Made by a program: the position numbers and the translations under genes
The notes under the pieces: model-generated
The model's input: the letters and a program-made list of their open reading frames with translations, nothing else
Database searches by the model: none
What the model was told of the DNA's origin: nothing
From: Aptenodytes patagonicus
Taxonomy: Eukaryota; Chordata; Aves; Sphenisciformes; Spheniscidae
Length of the DNA stretch: 64,000 bases
Direction of reading: 5' to 3'
Assembly: GCF_965638725.1 (NCBI RefSeq)
Contig: NC_134970.1
Coordinates: 811,001-875,000, forward strand
Part shown: one piece after another, positions 13,180 through 26,450 of the stretch
Numbering within the stretch: position 1 is the first letter of the stretch
Layout of the letters: each line of letters opens with the position of its first letter

Positions 13180-13560
13180 GTATTAAACACTAATTCCCCA
13201 TTTATTCTCGATAAAAAACATTCTTTAACTCCTAATAGCTTTCCTAAAACCTATAACCTGCTTTGTCTGTTGTTTAATAGGAAATCAATATTGTTGTAAT
13301 ACAATGAAATTAACATTGATTTATCTCATTCTAACTGGCAGCTAAACCAATAATGCATTATTCCATGTGCTCCTTCCAGGAGGTCTAGTCAGCTTCAAGC
13401 CTGATGTGTTTCTCTTTGCTAACAATTACTTACAAAAATCTGGCATAAGGCTTGCAAAGAGGATTAGGCAGAATAACTGCTTGCAGCAGTTTTCTAAATT
13501 AATGCAAAAGTGGAACCTATCAAACTGAGATGCATTTTAAGCATGTTCATGCTGGCAGGC
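13180..13560. promoter_or_regulatory. Candidate conserved noncoding block with facing SOX-type words
   Basis: AT-rich unique block. At 13290-13305 the words attgt and acaat face each other across six bases, the arrangement seen at sites bound by SOX dimers. Close by are aacattgat, aataatgcattatt (a near-palindromic POU/homeodomain word) and tttaatagg. No open frame covers it. Confidence 0.35.
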
Positions 13561-15940
13561 ACAGGCTGCCTAAGGACATCCACCTTTGTTTACTGAGGGC
13601 TGGGTGACGGGGCAGAAGCCACTGGCACATTGCTCCTGCTTGTCATGGGCATTTTGGCTGGTTTGGCAAAGGTCTGCAGAGCCCTCACCTCTGGATCTCG
13701 GGGAAGGAGGCACAGCTGGGGTGCCTAGACAGCTTGAAGAGGGGAGACTGGCTTGTGCTGTAGCCATCTAATTTGACCTCCCTGATACACACTCTACAGG
13801 TGCCTGTTCTTCCACCAAAAACACGTTTAGAGGGAACTCTCCATCCTGGAGACAGGAGGCTTCACTGCAGGAGGGAGGTTTGTGTGAGCAATGGTGCTGC
13901 TACTCTGCTAGTCCCAGCTCCAGCTGCATGGTTGAGGGTCTGTCCCTGCCACATGCACAAGCAGCAAAGTGCAGGCTGGAGATCTGAGCTTGAGGTGTCC
14001 ATGCCGTGCTATGAACACTAGATTGGCTAAATAGCTTCTGTAATTGCATCAGTAAAGCCTGCTGCACGAGCATCCCCTAACCTCCTGCTTCAGGGCGTAA
14101 ATTGTCCATCCCATGGGATCAGGATGGACCTGCCTGCCCTGGGATTGCACACGTAGCGGCACAGGCAGAGGGAAAGGACCAGTGTCTTGTTGCTTTGCTG
14201 GAGCTTTTGCTCCAATGCCTGGTGGTGGATCAGCCGACAAGAAATCAAAAGGTAAAAACGGATTTCTGGCCAAGGAAAAAGGACATTTGTCTCTCACTCA
14301 GAGGACTGGGAGAGCCATTTCTCATTTTAATAATGCAGTGATTAACTTTGAGGCAGGAGGGAATACTCCTCTGAGACAGGAATGCTCTTGACTGTAGTTT
14401 ACATGGGATCTACAGTAATTCTGTTGTATTATAATTACCAGACAATCTATTTCAATAACATAATCACGACCCATATTTCATTCTTCAATTACTGTTCTGA
14501 TTAGAACAGTTTCTAAGCCATAACCTCCTCACAAACCCATCACTAAAATGATTTTTAAAAGAGAACAATCCAATAATTGCTCTCACCACGTTAAGCCAAT
14601 TAGCCCAGTGGCAATGGAGCAGAAAGGTATTTTTCTTACTGGCTACTCATCAGCAGCAAAAAGAGAAGTTTCAGCGGAAGAACACGTCCCTCTTCAGAGG
14701 CCTTTTTTAAAAACTTCCAGTTTTTCAAACAATGAACACGCTGGGACAAATCAGCCCTGAGCAGCAGAAGACAACGCGCTGACAGAGTTGCCCTGGCAGA
14801 GTTACAAGTCGGGGTTTGTCCAGTCCCATCAGCTCCCCCCACCAGGTACCGTGTGGTGATGCCCCTTCAGGGAGCATTTCACTGACCCAGGTGGAGACCG
14901 GTGCACGATGTACATAAGACGTGCCTGGGCTGCTGGGCGCTGCTCATCGCTCCCCGCTCTCCACTGCTTTCCCCAGGTTCGGCTCCATAGCCCTGTTTCT
15001 CCAGTCCTGCAGTTCTGCCTTGGCTGCCCTTTCCCATTTAACTGTGGGTTTTTTTGCCAGTGTTTTTCCCGCTCCACCTCCCCGCACTTTCACAGGCTGG
15101 ACAAGCTGCCGCTGCAGAAATTTTCCTGCCTGCCCCTCGGCCAGGAGCTGCTGCCTGCTCTGCGGTGAGGCTGTGCCATGGGACCGTGAGCCTGTGAAGC
15201 CTGATGTCTGCCTACATGGTGTGCTGCCCTGCATCCCTACTCCTGTCACCTACCGCGTTTGAGTGCTGAGGATGACCCCAGGTTTGGTCAAACACTGTTT
15301 CTGCAGACAGTGGAGGGAAGGGGAGGGTTAGAGAAGCTGACAGCCACGCTCACAGAGGACTGAGCCTCCTAATTACACCCTCATTAAGAGCTCTCGCTGC
15401 TTGCTTTTGCCTTCGAACAGTCTGCAGCACTGACAAGCTGCCTCGCCAGGACACAGTTCAGACAAGGCACTGTGCCCACCCCTCTGCCAGCAGCCATGCC
15501 CCCTGGGAGCCCAGGTGCCCCGGGGATGGGCACAGGCAGCCCGGCTGCAGGCTCCACTGAGCAGGGACCCCTGTGGGGGCAGCTCCCCAGCTGGGCGCAG
15601 GCAGCGGGCGCTCGGTGGGACGCTGCCTCCGTGGGCAGGTCTAAGTCTGTCCCCAGCTCCATGTGAGCAATCACGCTGTTGGGATGCTTGTTTCGCTGCC
15701 CGGGAGCTGGATTTTCCCCAAGCAACGTGTGGGGAAAAGGAAACCCACACATGTTTTTGACGCCTTACCTGAGCAAAATACAAAATCTAAACTTTTGGAC
15801 TCTCCTGTCTCAGAGCCTGGTCTGTACGTGGGAGCGGGTAACACCACCCTCCCGCAGGTCTGACAGCCACCCTCGCACCTCCAGTTCCTGGGGTGTTACC
15901 TGCTCCAGCGCGGCTCCAGACACCAGCCCTAAACGTTCTA
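13560..15940. other. Intergenic, mostly GC-rich, no gene
   Basis: GC-rich flanks surround an AT-rich island at about 14390-14600 with TAATTA-type words. Open frames at 14900-15260 and 15370-15780 overlap on both strands, as expected from GC-rich DNA. None shows a recognisable protein. Confidence 0.5.
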
Positions 15941-16460
15941 AATTTAAACAAATTACATTTCCAGCTGTCCAGGAGATCATGGCAACATGCAAGAGATGAA
16001 TCCCGCTTGCCTCAGCACAGGAATTAAAGAGCAGAAATACGATTGTTTGCCGTAAGAAAGCAGTTCAGAAAGCTCCATATTAAACATTATCATGTTATAC
16101 ATGATGGTTTTGCACTGCAGTCCTCTGAGATTGTAATGAATAAAATCTTGACAACATTCTTTCCTGCATTAATCATTTTAAGCTGATCCTACAGGATACA
16201 AGGGCAAATTAAATTCTATTTGCAATTTCATGCATGACGCGCAGGCACGGACGATGCCTGAGCTAGCAGTTTTTCAGTAAGACAAGCGTGTAAGTTGCAA
16301 TTATGCAGTTACTTTCTCCCATGTGCCAACACTCTTATTACTGACAAATTTATAAATGAAAATGTATGAATGGTATTAAATTCACCTTCAAGGATGTAGC
16401 AAATTAAAATGAATAACTTGTAAGACTGTATTTGAAGAAAAACACTACTTTTAGTGGTTA
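15940..16460. promoter_or_regulatory. Candidate conserved noncoding block
   Basis: AT-rich unique sequence (taaatttaaacaaattaca, attaatcattttaagctgat, gcaaattaaattctatttgc) with no gene-like open frame. It is sharply followed by GC-rich DNA at 16480. Confidence 0.3.
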
Positions 16461-19400
16461 AAATGACAAATGGAAACTCTGTGCCTTTCCAGGGCTGCCC
16501 ACATAGCCTGCTCTCCTTGAGTGACCGGACCTGCCCTGCGGAGACCAGGAGGCTCCGACCCTGACCCGTGCCTGCGTGGCTGTTGCGGGCAGCTGCCCGC
16601 TGCCGGCAGGCATCTGCTGGAGGTGAGGGCCACGTCTCCCACCCAGGCTGCGAGCAGCAGGGTAGCACGGGCACACACCGGCTCTGGCGGGACGGGGTGT
16701 TCAGGAGCCAAGACCCTGTCCCGGTGTACTCTCATTAGAAGTGCTGGGTGAGAAACCCTGTCCCTAAGCTGGCAGGGCCACGAGTGCAGGCAGCTCACGG
16801 GCAGCACAGAGATGGCTGATCAGGACAGCAGCCCTGGCGGGCTTTTCCAGACGCTTTTGGCTTCTAGCACTTCCAGGGTGCTTTCTTATCCTTTTTAAAC
16901 TGTAAATAACTGGAGGAGCCCAGCGATGCAGAAGAGCCCAGTGCCAGGGCTGCAGAGCCCCACAGCTCATTAACAGCTTCTGAAACAAAAGAAAGCAAGA
17001 CCTCTTTTTTTCCCCCCCTTAGCGTTTCAAAGATCCCTTCATTACTGCCAGAAAAGCATAGGGCTCCTGCTTCCACCTCTCTCCCACTCCAGTCGCTGGA
17101 CCATGCAGCCATGCAAGGGAGAGCTGCTGTCCCTGCTGTCCCCGCTGGGGTCCCCACACGAGCCTGGGCATCTCAGCAAACTCACACAGCAGCCTGCATG
17201 GCCTTTTAGCAAGCCCTCGAGCACCTGATGGAGCCATGCTGGAAGTCCCTCTCCTGCAGAGATTTACAGTTACCATCTGACCTGTTAAGGCAACAACCTG
17301 TCACTTCTGCAAGATTAACTGCATCTATTCAGGCTGGCAGAGGCTCATGCTGCTAATTTTACATCCCTAACGTCTTCTCACTTTTGGTGATGTGCAAGAA
17401 GTGCAGCGTATGTAAGCTATGGTATTGCTGCATGGTCTTTCTGAGCGGCGCAGCACGGGCATTTATTAAAGGTTTCTATCTAATGCACACCTCATGAGAG
17501 ATTGCAGCCCAGGCTTTTCTTTATTTTCCATCCTGCATGACTGAGCCCCAGACAGCCTTCTCCAGCCTGAAGGCAGCTGGGACTTTTTTGGATCAAGAAC
17601 AATACAGATGCAAATTTCCAGCCTAACTTCGCTAATCAAAGACAACAATTTTCTAAGCAGCAGCTAATTACCAGCTGCCTGGGTCCCTCACAGGGGAGAG
17701 CTTGAAAAGCAACAGCCACAGGTATGGATGCATGTGGGGAAGCCAGCAGCAGACAGCCTGGAGGAGCCCACTCACACAGGGTGTCCTGGCATAGCGTGAA
17801 CAGTCTGATGTTGATTCAGGGTTTTAAATAGGAGCAGCACTAGGAAAGCAAAGTAGTAATAGAGGTAATAATAATCCAAGCATGCTCACTGCCTGCTTGT
17901 AGGGTCAGCAGGGCCCTTGATGTGCTGACACTGCTCTGCTTGGGCAGTTTCATTAGGCACAAGAAATGTCTGATTCACCCCTCAAGCTCCCTGGCACGTC
18001 TGTTGGGAGGGATTTGTTTCCCTGGGGCTGCCCAACCCCACATGATGCAGGAGTCAGAGGAGCTGCTGGTATCGCCTGTTTGTGGCAAGGCTGGCATCCC
18101 CAACTTGCTGAGCCATCTAGCACGCTTCGTGGTACCCAGCTCATCCTTCTCAAATGGCTTCTTGGCCTCCCCTGCGCAGCATCTGCACGCGGTTCCTCGG
18201 TGACAGGGAAGGGCAAGGGGAGAAGTGGCAAAAGTCTCCAAATTCTCCTTTTCAAGCTTCACCACGGTGCTAACAATTTTACAAATGCTGTTCTCAGTTT
18301 TGTTGTTTCCTTTTTCCAAGGTCCCAGGCCCTGCAGACGAACGATGACGTGAATTTCTCACTCCAGCTTTTATGGGGTATATGTTCAAAACAAATGAAGC
18401 AAACTGGAGGGAGGGAAATAGTGCAGAGCTGGTAAGGAAGATGTCTCTCTGGAAGGTACATTTGAGTCAAAATACAGGTTATGGAGAATAAATAAAGGGG
18501 TACCTGGTGGGTACTTGAACCAGTGTCTTGCACACCCTTCCCACACCCCGGCAATACTAGGCAGCTCTGGAGAGAGCACAGGAAAAGGGCCAGATAACAA
18601 ACCTTCATCTCAGAGAAATGCCTTAATCTTCCCTTCGGAGGAATTAAATTCCTGCCTAAGTACTCCCCAGCCAGCCAGCTCCGTGATCTCCTGTCCCTCT
18701 CCATTGCGCGGTGTATGCTGATCATGCTCCATGCAAAAGTTCAAAGCCATTTCCAGATGCATTTGTGAGGCCTGTGTTAATCAGGTTATAATGTAATATG
18801 CTTTTTAGTCCTCTGGAGGGAAAACTTACACTTTTCTTCAAAGCAGTTTTCTCTGATAACTTATAACCTTTCCCACTCCGCCTTTCTCCTCCTTCAGTGT
18901 TATTTCCCCGCTGGGAGGAAGCGATTTTTGTGAAGTTATCATGTACAATATAGTACACCAGACCCTTCCGCTTTGGTCTTTCTCAGCGCATCAGCTGCAG
19001 CAGAGCCCCGAAAACACGTGGGGCCCAAAGCACTGGAGCAAGTCTCATGCTGGTACTGCAGCTCCTGCCGGGCCCCCCCTGTGCCCACCTTCTCATCTCC
19101 ATGGGGTTTCTTCGCCTTCTACATTATCTTAGATTAAGAAATTCATTGCCTCAGACTGCAAAAAGCTTGGTAAGACCCTGGGAAAGGATCAGGCACCAGT
19201 ACAGGTCACAAGGCAGCCTGGAAACCTGTGTGTGCTTACAGTGCTCTCCAGACCCTCACATCCTTTGTTTGCCTCTGCTTCTTCCTTATCTCTCTCCCAG
19301 CTCTGTGTTTGTTATTTATCCCTGCAATTAGATCAGCCAGCTCTGCAGCACATTCAGGAGGGCATTTGCATGAGAGATTATCTGCAAGGCACAGCCGCGG

Positions 19401-20334
19401 TGCTGTCGGGATCTGCCTCCCACACACCGTGGGCTGGCTCTGCAGGAACCCGTCCTGCCCAGGGACCCTGTGGGAGAGGCCACCAGCCCAGGCAAACAGC
19501 TGCCCCATGGAGCGAGACCCCTGCAGCCCACCAAGATGCTGTGTCAACACGGCTGGGCTGGGACCAGGAGCCACCAGGCTCGTCCCAAGGAGCCTGTCTC
19601 CTGGGTCACTTCACCCCACGGGCAGATGCTCTCCTGTGTCAAGCAGTGACCTTGCTGCAGCTGGACACACAAAAAAAATCGCAAGTCCACACGAAATCTT
19701 AAATTTAAGTGAAGGCATTAGGCAACCAGAGAGGCAGCACACCAGATCTGATAGCAGGCTTGTAACAGGCTGAAACCTCTTCAACACAGCCATGCAAAAT
19801 CACGCTGCACCCCAGCCCTGGAGTTCTGAAACAAATCCAAAGTCATCACCAACCTGCAATGCTGCTCTGAACACTTAATAACTTTTATTGTGTGTTTCCT
19901 GTCTGTGTGTTTGGAGTTTTCTTGTAATTTAGGTGATAGGACCCCAAGGAGGAGCCTCATAAAAACCCTATACCATGTTTTATTTGCAACAGTATGCTAA
20001 TAGTTTATAGCTTTATTTTGTTGGTCTACAAATTACCTATTCATAAGCAAAACGCTTCATCCTGTATGAATGCACTGTGCTTAACTAATACTGAAAATCA
20101 GGCTGTAGCTGCATGGTTGCGGAGACCAAGAAATTCCATAAAAATATGGGAGAGAAGCCTGGTGTGCACCTCCAGCAGCGAGCGCGAGCCATCACACATG
20201 CTGCAGAGCAAGAGACAACAGAGCCCCAAGCAGCACAGCCGCCAAACTGCACTGGGGCTGACAAGCGTGCCGGGCTGTGCAGGCACCTTCTGCTGCCGGC
20301 TTCTGCCCACACCTCAAAGCCAGGAGACAGGATG

Positions 20335-20430
20335 GTCAAGTAGTTAGGGCAGTGGTCTGCCAGGAGGATGGGGGCTCAGCCCCCTGAGATCCTGGGGCTT
20401 CCCTTCAGCCAGGCCTTAGGCAGCTTCCCA
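20335..20430 (+). mobile_element. Possible decayed tRNA-derived SINE (MIR/AmnSINE-like)
   Basis: The order of blocks resembles a reptilian or amniote tRNA-SINE head: tagttagggcagtggtctg looks like the A-box part, then a GGAG..GGGG-TCA-CCCC segment where the B box should be, then caggccttaggcagcttccc, like the CCTTGGGCAAGTCACTT core. The B box is not intact and there is no clear tail, so this is a weak call. Chance similarity is the alternative. Confidence 0.3.
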
Positions 20431-21222
20431 ACACGCTGCAGCACACAGCTGGACCCCAGTTGTGGTGTGATCAGGGTTTGATTGCTTGCACAGGGGAGCT
20501 TCTGTCCCCAAACCAAACACCAGAATGTCTGAGGAGACACCACAGACCCGTCACTGCATTGCCCTTTCCAAGGTTACCTAAGGAGGCAAGAGATCAAGGG
20601 ATTCTTTTGCATAATTAGCCCCTTTTGTACTTGCCATATCATCACAGACTTCTCTGAGAACATTTGTCACCCTCATATATTTTCTGGCTTTTGTGGGCCT
20701 ATTTGAGCATTTTTTGTTTTCTCGAGTAGCTGTTTATGACCTTGGCAGATATTGCCAAACGCTGCCAGCGCCACAACAGCCCTGCACAGGCTGGGAATGG
20801 GGATGTAGAAGGGCTGCAGCAGCTCGGCAGGGACTGCCAGAGGCTTGTGCACAGACATTTATCACACCAGCACCTCTGCCTGAGTACAGCTAGTTTAAAT
20901 ATTAAGCATATTGGCTAAAGCGTGAACATGCTGGCAGGCAGCTAAGCAAGACGCTGGCTGAGAGCCGCAAAGCCAGGAGCAAGGACGCGGGCATTGCCCA
21001 AACATCACCACCAACTCCCAGCCGTAGGAACCCAGCTCCCCTCCCGCCCCGCTCGCCCCCGGCAGCCGTACTCACAGAGGGTCCCCGCTGCAGGCAGCTT
21101 GTTCTGGGAGGCCGGTGCTTGCTAACCACAAGCTGCAGAGACACCCTGAGCCCAGCACCCTCTGCCCAGCACCCTTTAATGCCTTGCCCTGGGTGTGGTG
21201 GGCTAGAAATCCCACAGGTGTG

Positions 21223-21243
21223 CCCCCCCCCCCCCCCCCCCCC
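21223..21243 (+). repeat. Poly-C run, 21 bases
   Basis: Twenty-one consecutive C, the longest homopolymer noticed in the window. Its length is likely to be unreliable in an assembly. Confidence 0.95.
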
Positions 21244-22769
21244 GACAGACTGAGGGCTCCACTGATGCCTGGCTGATTGGCAGCTCCCAAGTAAAGACGT
21301 GTAGCTCCCTGCCATGACTGCTTGCCTCTTGAATTTACCTAACCCTGAAAACACAGTCCTAATTAAAATATTGACGCAAGGAAGTGGAATCAATCACCAG
21401 CTGGCACACCAGGACACACTTTGCATTAAGTAGCAGGCAGCTGGGTCGTTATGGACTCCTCAGGTGACATTTAATGGCTGTTTGTACAGGAGGAGAAGTG
21501 ACCCCCGGCTCAGCCGTGGCAATAATTAGCACAGAGCAAGCCATGATGTGCACGATTTTAACATTGGATAAAGACTCATGGTCCTACTCCCCTTAAGCAT
21601 CCTGGCAAAAAGCTGAGCACTTGTTTTTCAAGGATGATGAAGGTCCCATTTTCAGGTTCCTGGGGTGCAACTCTGCATAGCTCATGTCGGGGGGTGATTA
21701 TTAGTTGTTGCCCTGTGGCAGCTCCCTCTGGGACCTGGCACAACTGACGGGAGGTTTTCTCGTGTGCCTTTAGGCAATAGCAGCCAAACCCTGGGGTGGA
21801 GGGAGGAGAGCTGAGGGCTTAGCTGGAGGAGAGAGTGGGGAGAGGGGGGTCCCCCCAGCAGAGCAGGGTGGGAGATGTGGACCTCAGGGCTGCATTTGCT
21901 AAAACGTCTTATCTGCGGGTAATAATGGGGGTCATTTTCCACTTGCTCCCCTCACCAGTGCCCCTGCAGCAGCAACCAGTCCAGCTTGGACTCCTGCTCT
22001 GGGGTCCGCTCACGGGTGCCAGCGAGGAGGGAGCAGCGAGGGTGGGTCTGAGCGGCTCAGCCCCGCTCCTGCACTGGGAGTGATGTGCTCTGCTGCTGAA
22101 AAATGTAAAAGCAGTATTACAGGGAGCATCAAAGGGCTGTGGAAAGTATTGTTAACCTACATCAAAGATGGAGGTCCGAGCAAGCGGCTTGGCAGGGGTA
22201 GTGAAAATCACAGTAGTGAGATCAAAAGGAATAAAATACCAAGATGTGCAATATTTCTTTGCCAGCCAGAGAGATAACTGAGAGCTTCAAAGGCATCTTC
22301 TGCACTTATGACTGACTGATAAATAAGTAAATAAGGCAGTTGGCTCCTTCTGAGCTTAGCAGTAGGAGGATGAGGAGCAGGGAAGGGGAGCTGGCTCCTA
22401 ACCCTGCTCGATGGGCCCGTTGCGCAGGATCGCTCCCTGCCTTCCCATCTCTGCTCCACGGAAGAGCAATAATCTAGAAATGGCTGCAGGCGTAAATACT
22501 CGATGGGAAACACCACCTGAGGTTTTGCCTTCACTATACTTGACATTCATTTCCCGTGCATGGTCCAGGAGTTTCAGGCCTGGAGAGCGGCTGCCTGTGC
22601 ATGACCCAGCGGCAGAGCATCCCCAGGCTGCCCCTCCCCAGCACGAAGGGGGCCCGTGGCTCTGCGCTGCGGGAGCCCCACGTGCTGTCCTCTTCCCTGT
22701 TTGTCTGCGGGTTTAGGCTGATTCTCTTTGAGACTGCTGTGACTCCTTGCACAAACCCTACTCCCAAGC

Positions 22770-25700
22770 GTCATATTAAAGGGGCTATTAAAAGACTTCC
22801 AGAAGTGTAAGTTTTCACACTCTTGTTACAGCTGACGTCTGTCAGCAGTGGCACCCAGAGCTAATTAACAGCCCCGGTTATCAAAATATGAAACTTGATA
22901 TTTTAAAGTAACCTCTTTATTTCTCCCAAAGTATGTTCATAACATGACACATCAGGCAATTTTTTTCCTTCCATGAGTTACACTCCATTTTCTAGGTATT
23001 TTGAGAAAGCACCATAGATTTCATTCTTTGGGAAATGGTTTTTTTTGCCATTTGGGAGGAAAGCCGTGTGGCAGCAAGCACTGAGAAACTGTGGCACATG
23101 CCACAGCAATAACAAAGTCCTTTGAATCCCTATCCCAAAGGACTGATCCTGCACTATGGGCCCGCAGCTGCTTCCGAAATAACGATCCCCTGTTCCTGGG
23201 GGAAAAGCCCCGAGGGAGCGGGAGAACCTGGCAGGGTGGCAGCACCAGGGCTCGCACCCACCTTGGCAGCACCGGCGGCGGATGGTCCTTCCCAACCACC
23301 GGCCCAATATGCTGGTGCTGCCTCAAAATCAACCAAATGATCAGCATCACTGAGAAGAGGCTCTTGCCCATCGCCTCCTAATTTTGACAGCGTGTGGGGT
23401 GGAGGCCAGACATCCCGGGGTGTTTTGTTTTAATCCCAATAGCTTCATACTCCTTCTCTCCTTTGTACGCATGGGGAGGTCACACATCCACCAAAAGCCA
23501 TGGGTGCAGGCGTGACACTGCAATTCCCTTTGGAGGCAGAACCCTATTTTGGATATTCTTCTGGTTTTTGGTCTTTCTTCCTGTCAAGAATAAGCTGCAG
23601 CAGTAAGCCCACAACTGCTGTTGAACAAAAGAGGCAGTTCTTTTATCTAAATGGCAAATTCAGATAATAAGCAGGGAAACAGCTTGGCTTAAAAACTCTG
23701 AACAAACTGCAAATTATTCTGTTTGAAAGAAATGAGCCTGTTCTAAATTTTCAATTGGACAGTTCAGTTTTGACTGTTAGCGGATCAAAAGACGCATTTC
23801 CTCGAGTGTCTGAAAGCAGCAAAGCAGACGGAAGCAATTTCTAAGCCCTGTCAGGCCCCTGGCTGGGCTGAGCCCGTTGTGGCAGCCGCCAGCGCTGGGC
23901 TGGTTATTTGCCCAGTGGCTTTAACAAGAGTTCACTCAGGCTTACCCATGATTATTGGGTCTTTAAACTAGTAATGATTAAAATGGAATAACACCACAGC
24001 AGAAGGCAGACTTAACTCCCTTCACTCTGCAAACACACCAGACCTCTCTCCCTGCTGGGGTAACAAAAGCACATAAATAGTCCATTTAACACTGGAAAGC
24101 CAAACAGGAAGAAATTTATTCATGGCATTTTTGCAGCTTTTGTTTGGGGATCTGCAGGGGGGATTTCAGTGTAAACCTGCCTGGCTTTGCTTTTGTTAAC
24201 CCTTGTCTTGCTTTTTGTGAGGGAAAGGGAAAAGCAGCAGAGCTTCAGGCAGACAGCGTGGGTTTTTGTGTCCTGCAAAAACCAGGTGTCTGAGTCATTC
24301 CTGGAAAAAATTTCCATTGAAGTGAGACGTGAATGCAGATGTTAGAACAAACAGGCTCCTGCTTGGCTCATGGGCTTACTGGTCTAATCCAGCACCGTCG
24401 GAAGCGCAGGGTCCGCAGCTCCCCCCAGACCCTCTCTGCGTTTTTCCATCCTGACAGGATTTTCAGCTCTGATCCTGGTGTGTGCTCAGCTCGGTGAGCG
24501 GTTCCCTCCGGGACTGCTGCCCTACGAGCCGCTGTTCTTTCTGCCGCACTGGGGATTATTTCCCTGCTATTTTTTCCCTTTGCTGCTTTTCTCCTGGGTT
24601 CTCCAGTGTGTTTGCAGCATTTATAAGGGACAGCGGTCCCTCTTTCTCCGAGCACAGCGGTCCGGAGCTGCCCGCTGTGTGTGGGAAAGGGAGCTCCAGC
24701 CGAGCCAGCTGCGATCGCTGCACCCGGTGCTGGCCCTGCCTATCCCGCCTTTTCCACTGCTGATGCCCGAGTGAGAGGGGCAGGTGGTGGCTTTCTCGTT
24801 TTTCTGTTCCTGCTTAAAACACCGGCATTTATTTGTGCGGTTTCTTTTCAACATTTCTGCATGAGAAATATCACCTTGATGTTCCACAACATCCCCACAG
24901 TCCTTTGCCAAAACCAACAAAGCAGAAAAGTATCTCCTCGTGCTGACATTTCTTTAAATAATAAATTTTTCCCACATGCAATTTCGTATCTGAAATGTTT
25001 TCCCATTCATAAATGCTCTGGCAGTGGAGAGAGAGGAAGCGTGAGGAACCAGGAGACGTGGTCCTGCATATCATCCAGACTCTGCTCTTCCCCGGCTGTC
25101 ATGCTTTCCGAACAGGCTGCCCGAGTCTTGCCTGTAGCCTCCTCGGAAAACCTCAGCCAATGACTTTTCATGTACCAACTTATTTTATTGCTGATTTAGG
25201 CTTAGGAATGTTTACTGTTTCCTCAGTTGTTTCACATTCTTTATGGCTTGGATATGTTATACGTGCAGCTACCTCCCCTAACAAAAGCCGAATAGAGAAG
25301 GTGAAGAGCCTGGAAGGGTTAAACGGTTCAAGGGTTAGAAGGTGACATTCACCAGAAAAGGTCTAGAACCAGCACTCCCCCCCCCCAAGTGCAAAGGCAC
25401 GGCATCCCTGCCCCAGACCCAGGAACTGGAGCTGAAGGACAGGAGGGAAATGGTCAGGACGCATGTACTGCACTGATGGGTGAAAGTGTCATTTCCAGCA
25501 CTGGGTTAAAGCGTTCAGCCCCGTGCGAGTGAGAGCCAGTTGGTGTTTGAAGTACTGTACATTTGCATTATAAAGGATCAGATCCAGGTATAAATTATAT
25601 ATCTTGTTTCAATGCCATCTTTAAAAGCTGGTGAAAATTGTCCTTTGAAGAACTGATTCCTGTGATAACAGACCTGTATCACACCTGTGAGGAGCTCACC

Positions 25701-26450
25701 CCCTTTGCAGAGCGGGGACGGCAGAGGGGTGCGATGGCATTCCCCCGGGGAGCTGGTGGGGTACGAACCCTGGCAATCCTGGACACAGACTGCGTGAAAG
25801 TCTCCAGGTTGTTCAGCAACCTTGGCATTAAAAGCTGTGTGCGTCTGGTGCTGCCCTCGCCTGCTTGAGGGATCAAGAAAACTCACCGTCATCATCCCAG
25901 GGAGTTGCACAGTAACTTACCCGTTACATCATTTTTATTGAGCTTGTCTGTGTCCATTATACTTTAGGGTCACTGTCAGCAGCAGGGGGATTGCCAGCGC
26001 GATCAGCCTCCCGCGTGGGCTCGTCCCGCCACGCTGCGTGGGCAGGAGGAGGCAGAGAGCACACAGCCCCGGGGACCCCGGGTCTGCAGCCGCTGCGCAC
26101 GCCTCAACTCCTCGCCCCGGGCAGTGTGCGATGGAGCCGGCCTCCCTCAGTGTAGAAAAGAAAAAAAAATGAGTGTGGATGCTCTGGAGCTGGGGCTGTC
26201 ATCAAAACCCTACTGCTGACTGGCACCTCTCCTGACCCCGGCGAATGCACAGAGCCGTAACCCCGTAACCCCAGGTCGGCTCTGCCCGTCCCCCCCCCAG
26301 CGACCCTCGCTCCGGCTCTGTTTGCTCCGGCTCTGTTTGCTCCCTGTGCCGCTGCCTTCAGCCGGCACTGGCCAAGCCGTGTCCCGGGGGCTCCCACGGT
26401 CTCTGCCCGCCCAGCCGGTGCGGCTCTCCCTGCTGTGACAGGAAAGGTGA
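22770..26450. other. Intergenic, mixed, no gene seen
   Basis: AT-rich unique DNA at 22780-23060, 23600-24130 and 24830-25010 could be noncoding elements. GC-rich, CpG-bearing DNA lies at 23160-23300, 24380-24770 and 25980-26450. No exon was recognised. Confidence 0.5.
26309..26338 (+). repeat. 15-bp tandem duplication
   Basis: The unit gctccggctctgttt occurs twice in direct succession, followed by a partial third copy (gctcc). Confidence 0.9.

Larger units (their letters stand above)
16460..22770. other. Intergenic, mixed, no gene seen
   Basis: GC-rich stretches (16480-17280, 18960-19800, 20160-21330, 21640-22480) alternate with AT-rich ones (17280-17480, 18720-18960, 19800-20160, 22240-22330). 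The segment contains the poly-C run at 21223 and the possible SINE at 20335. Open frames of 160-180 codons near 19230 and 20900 have no identifiable content. Confidence 0.5.
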
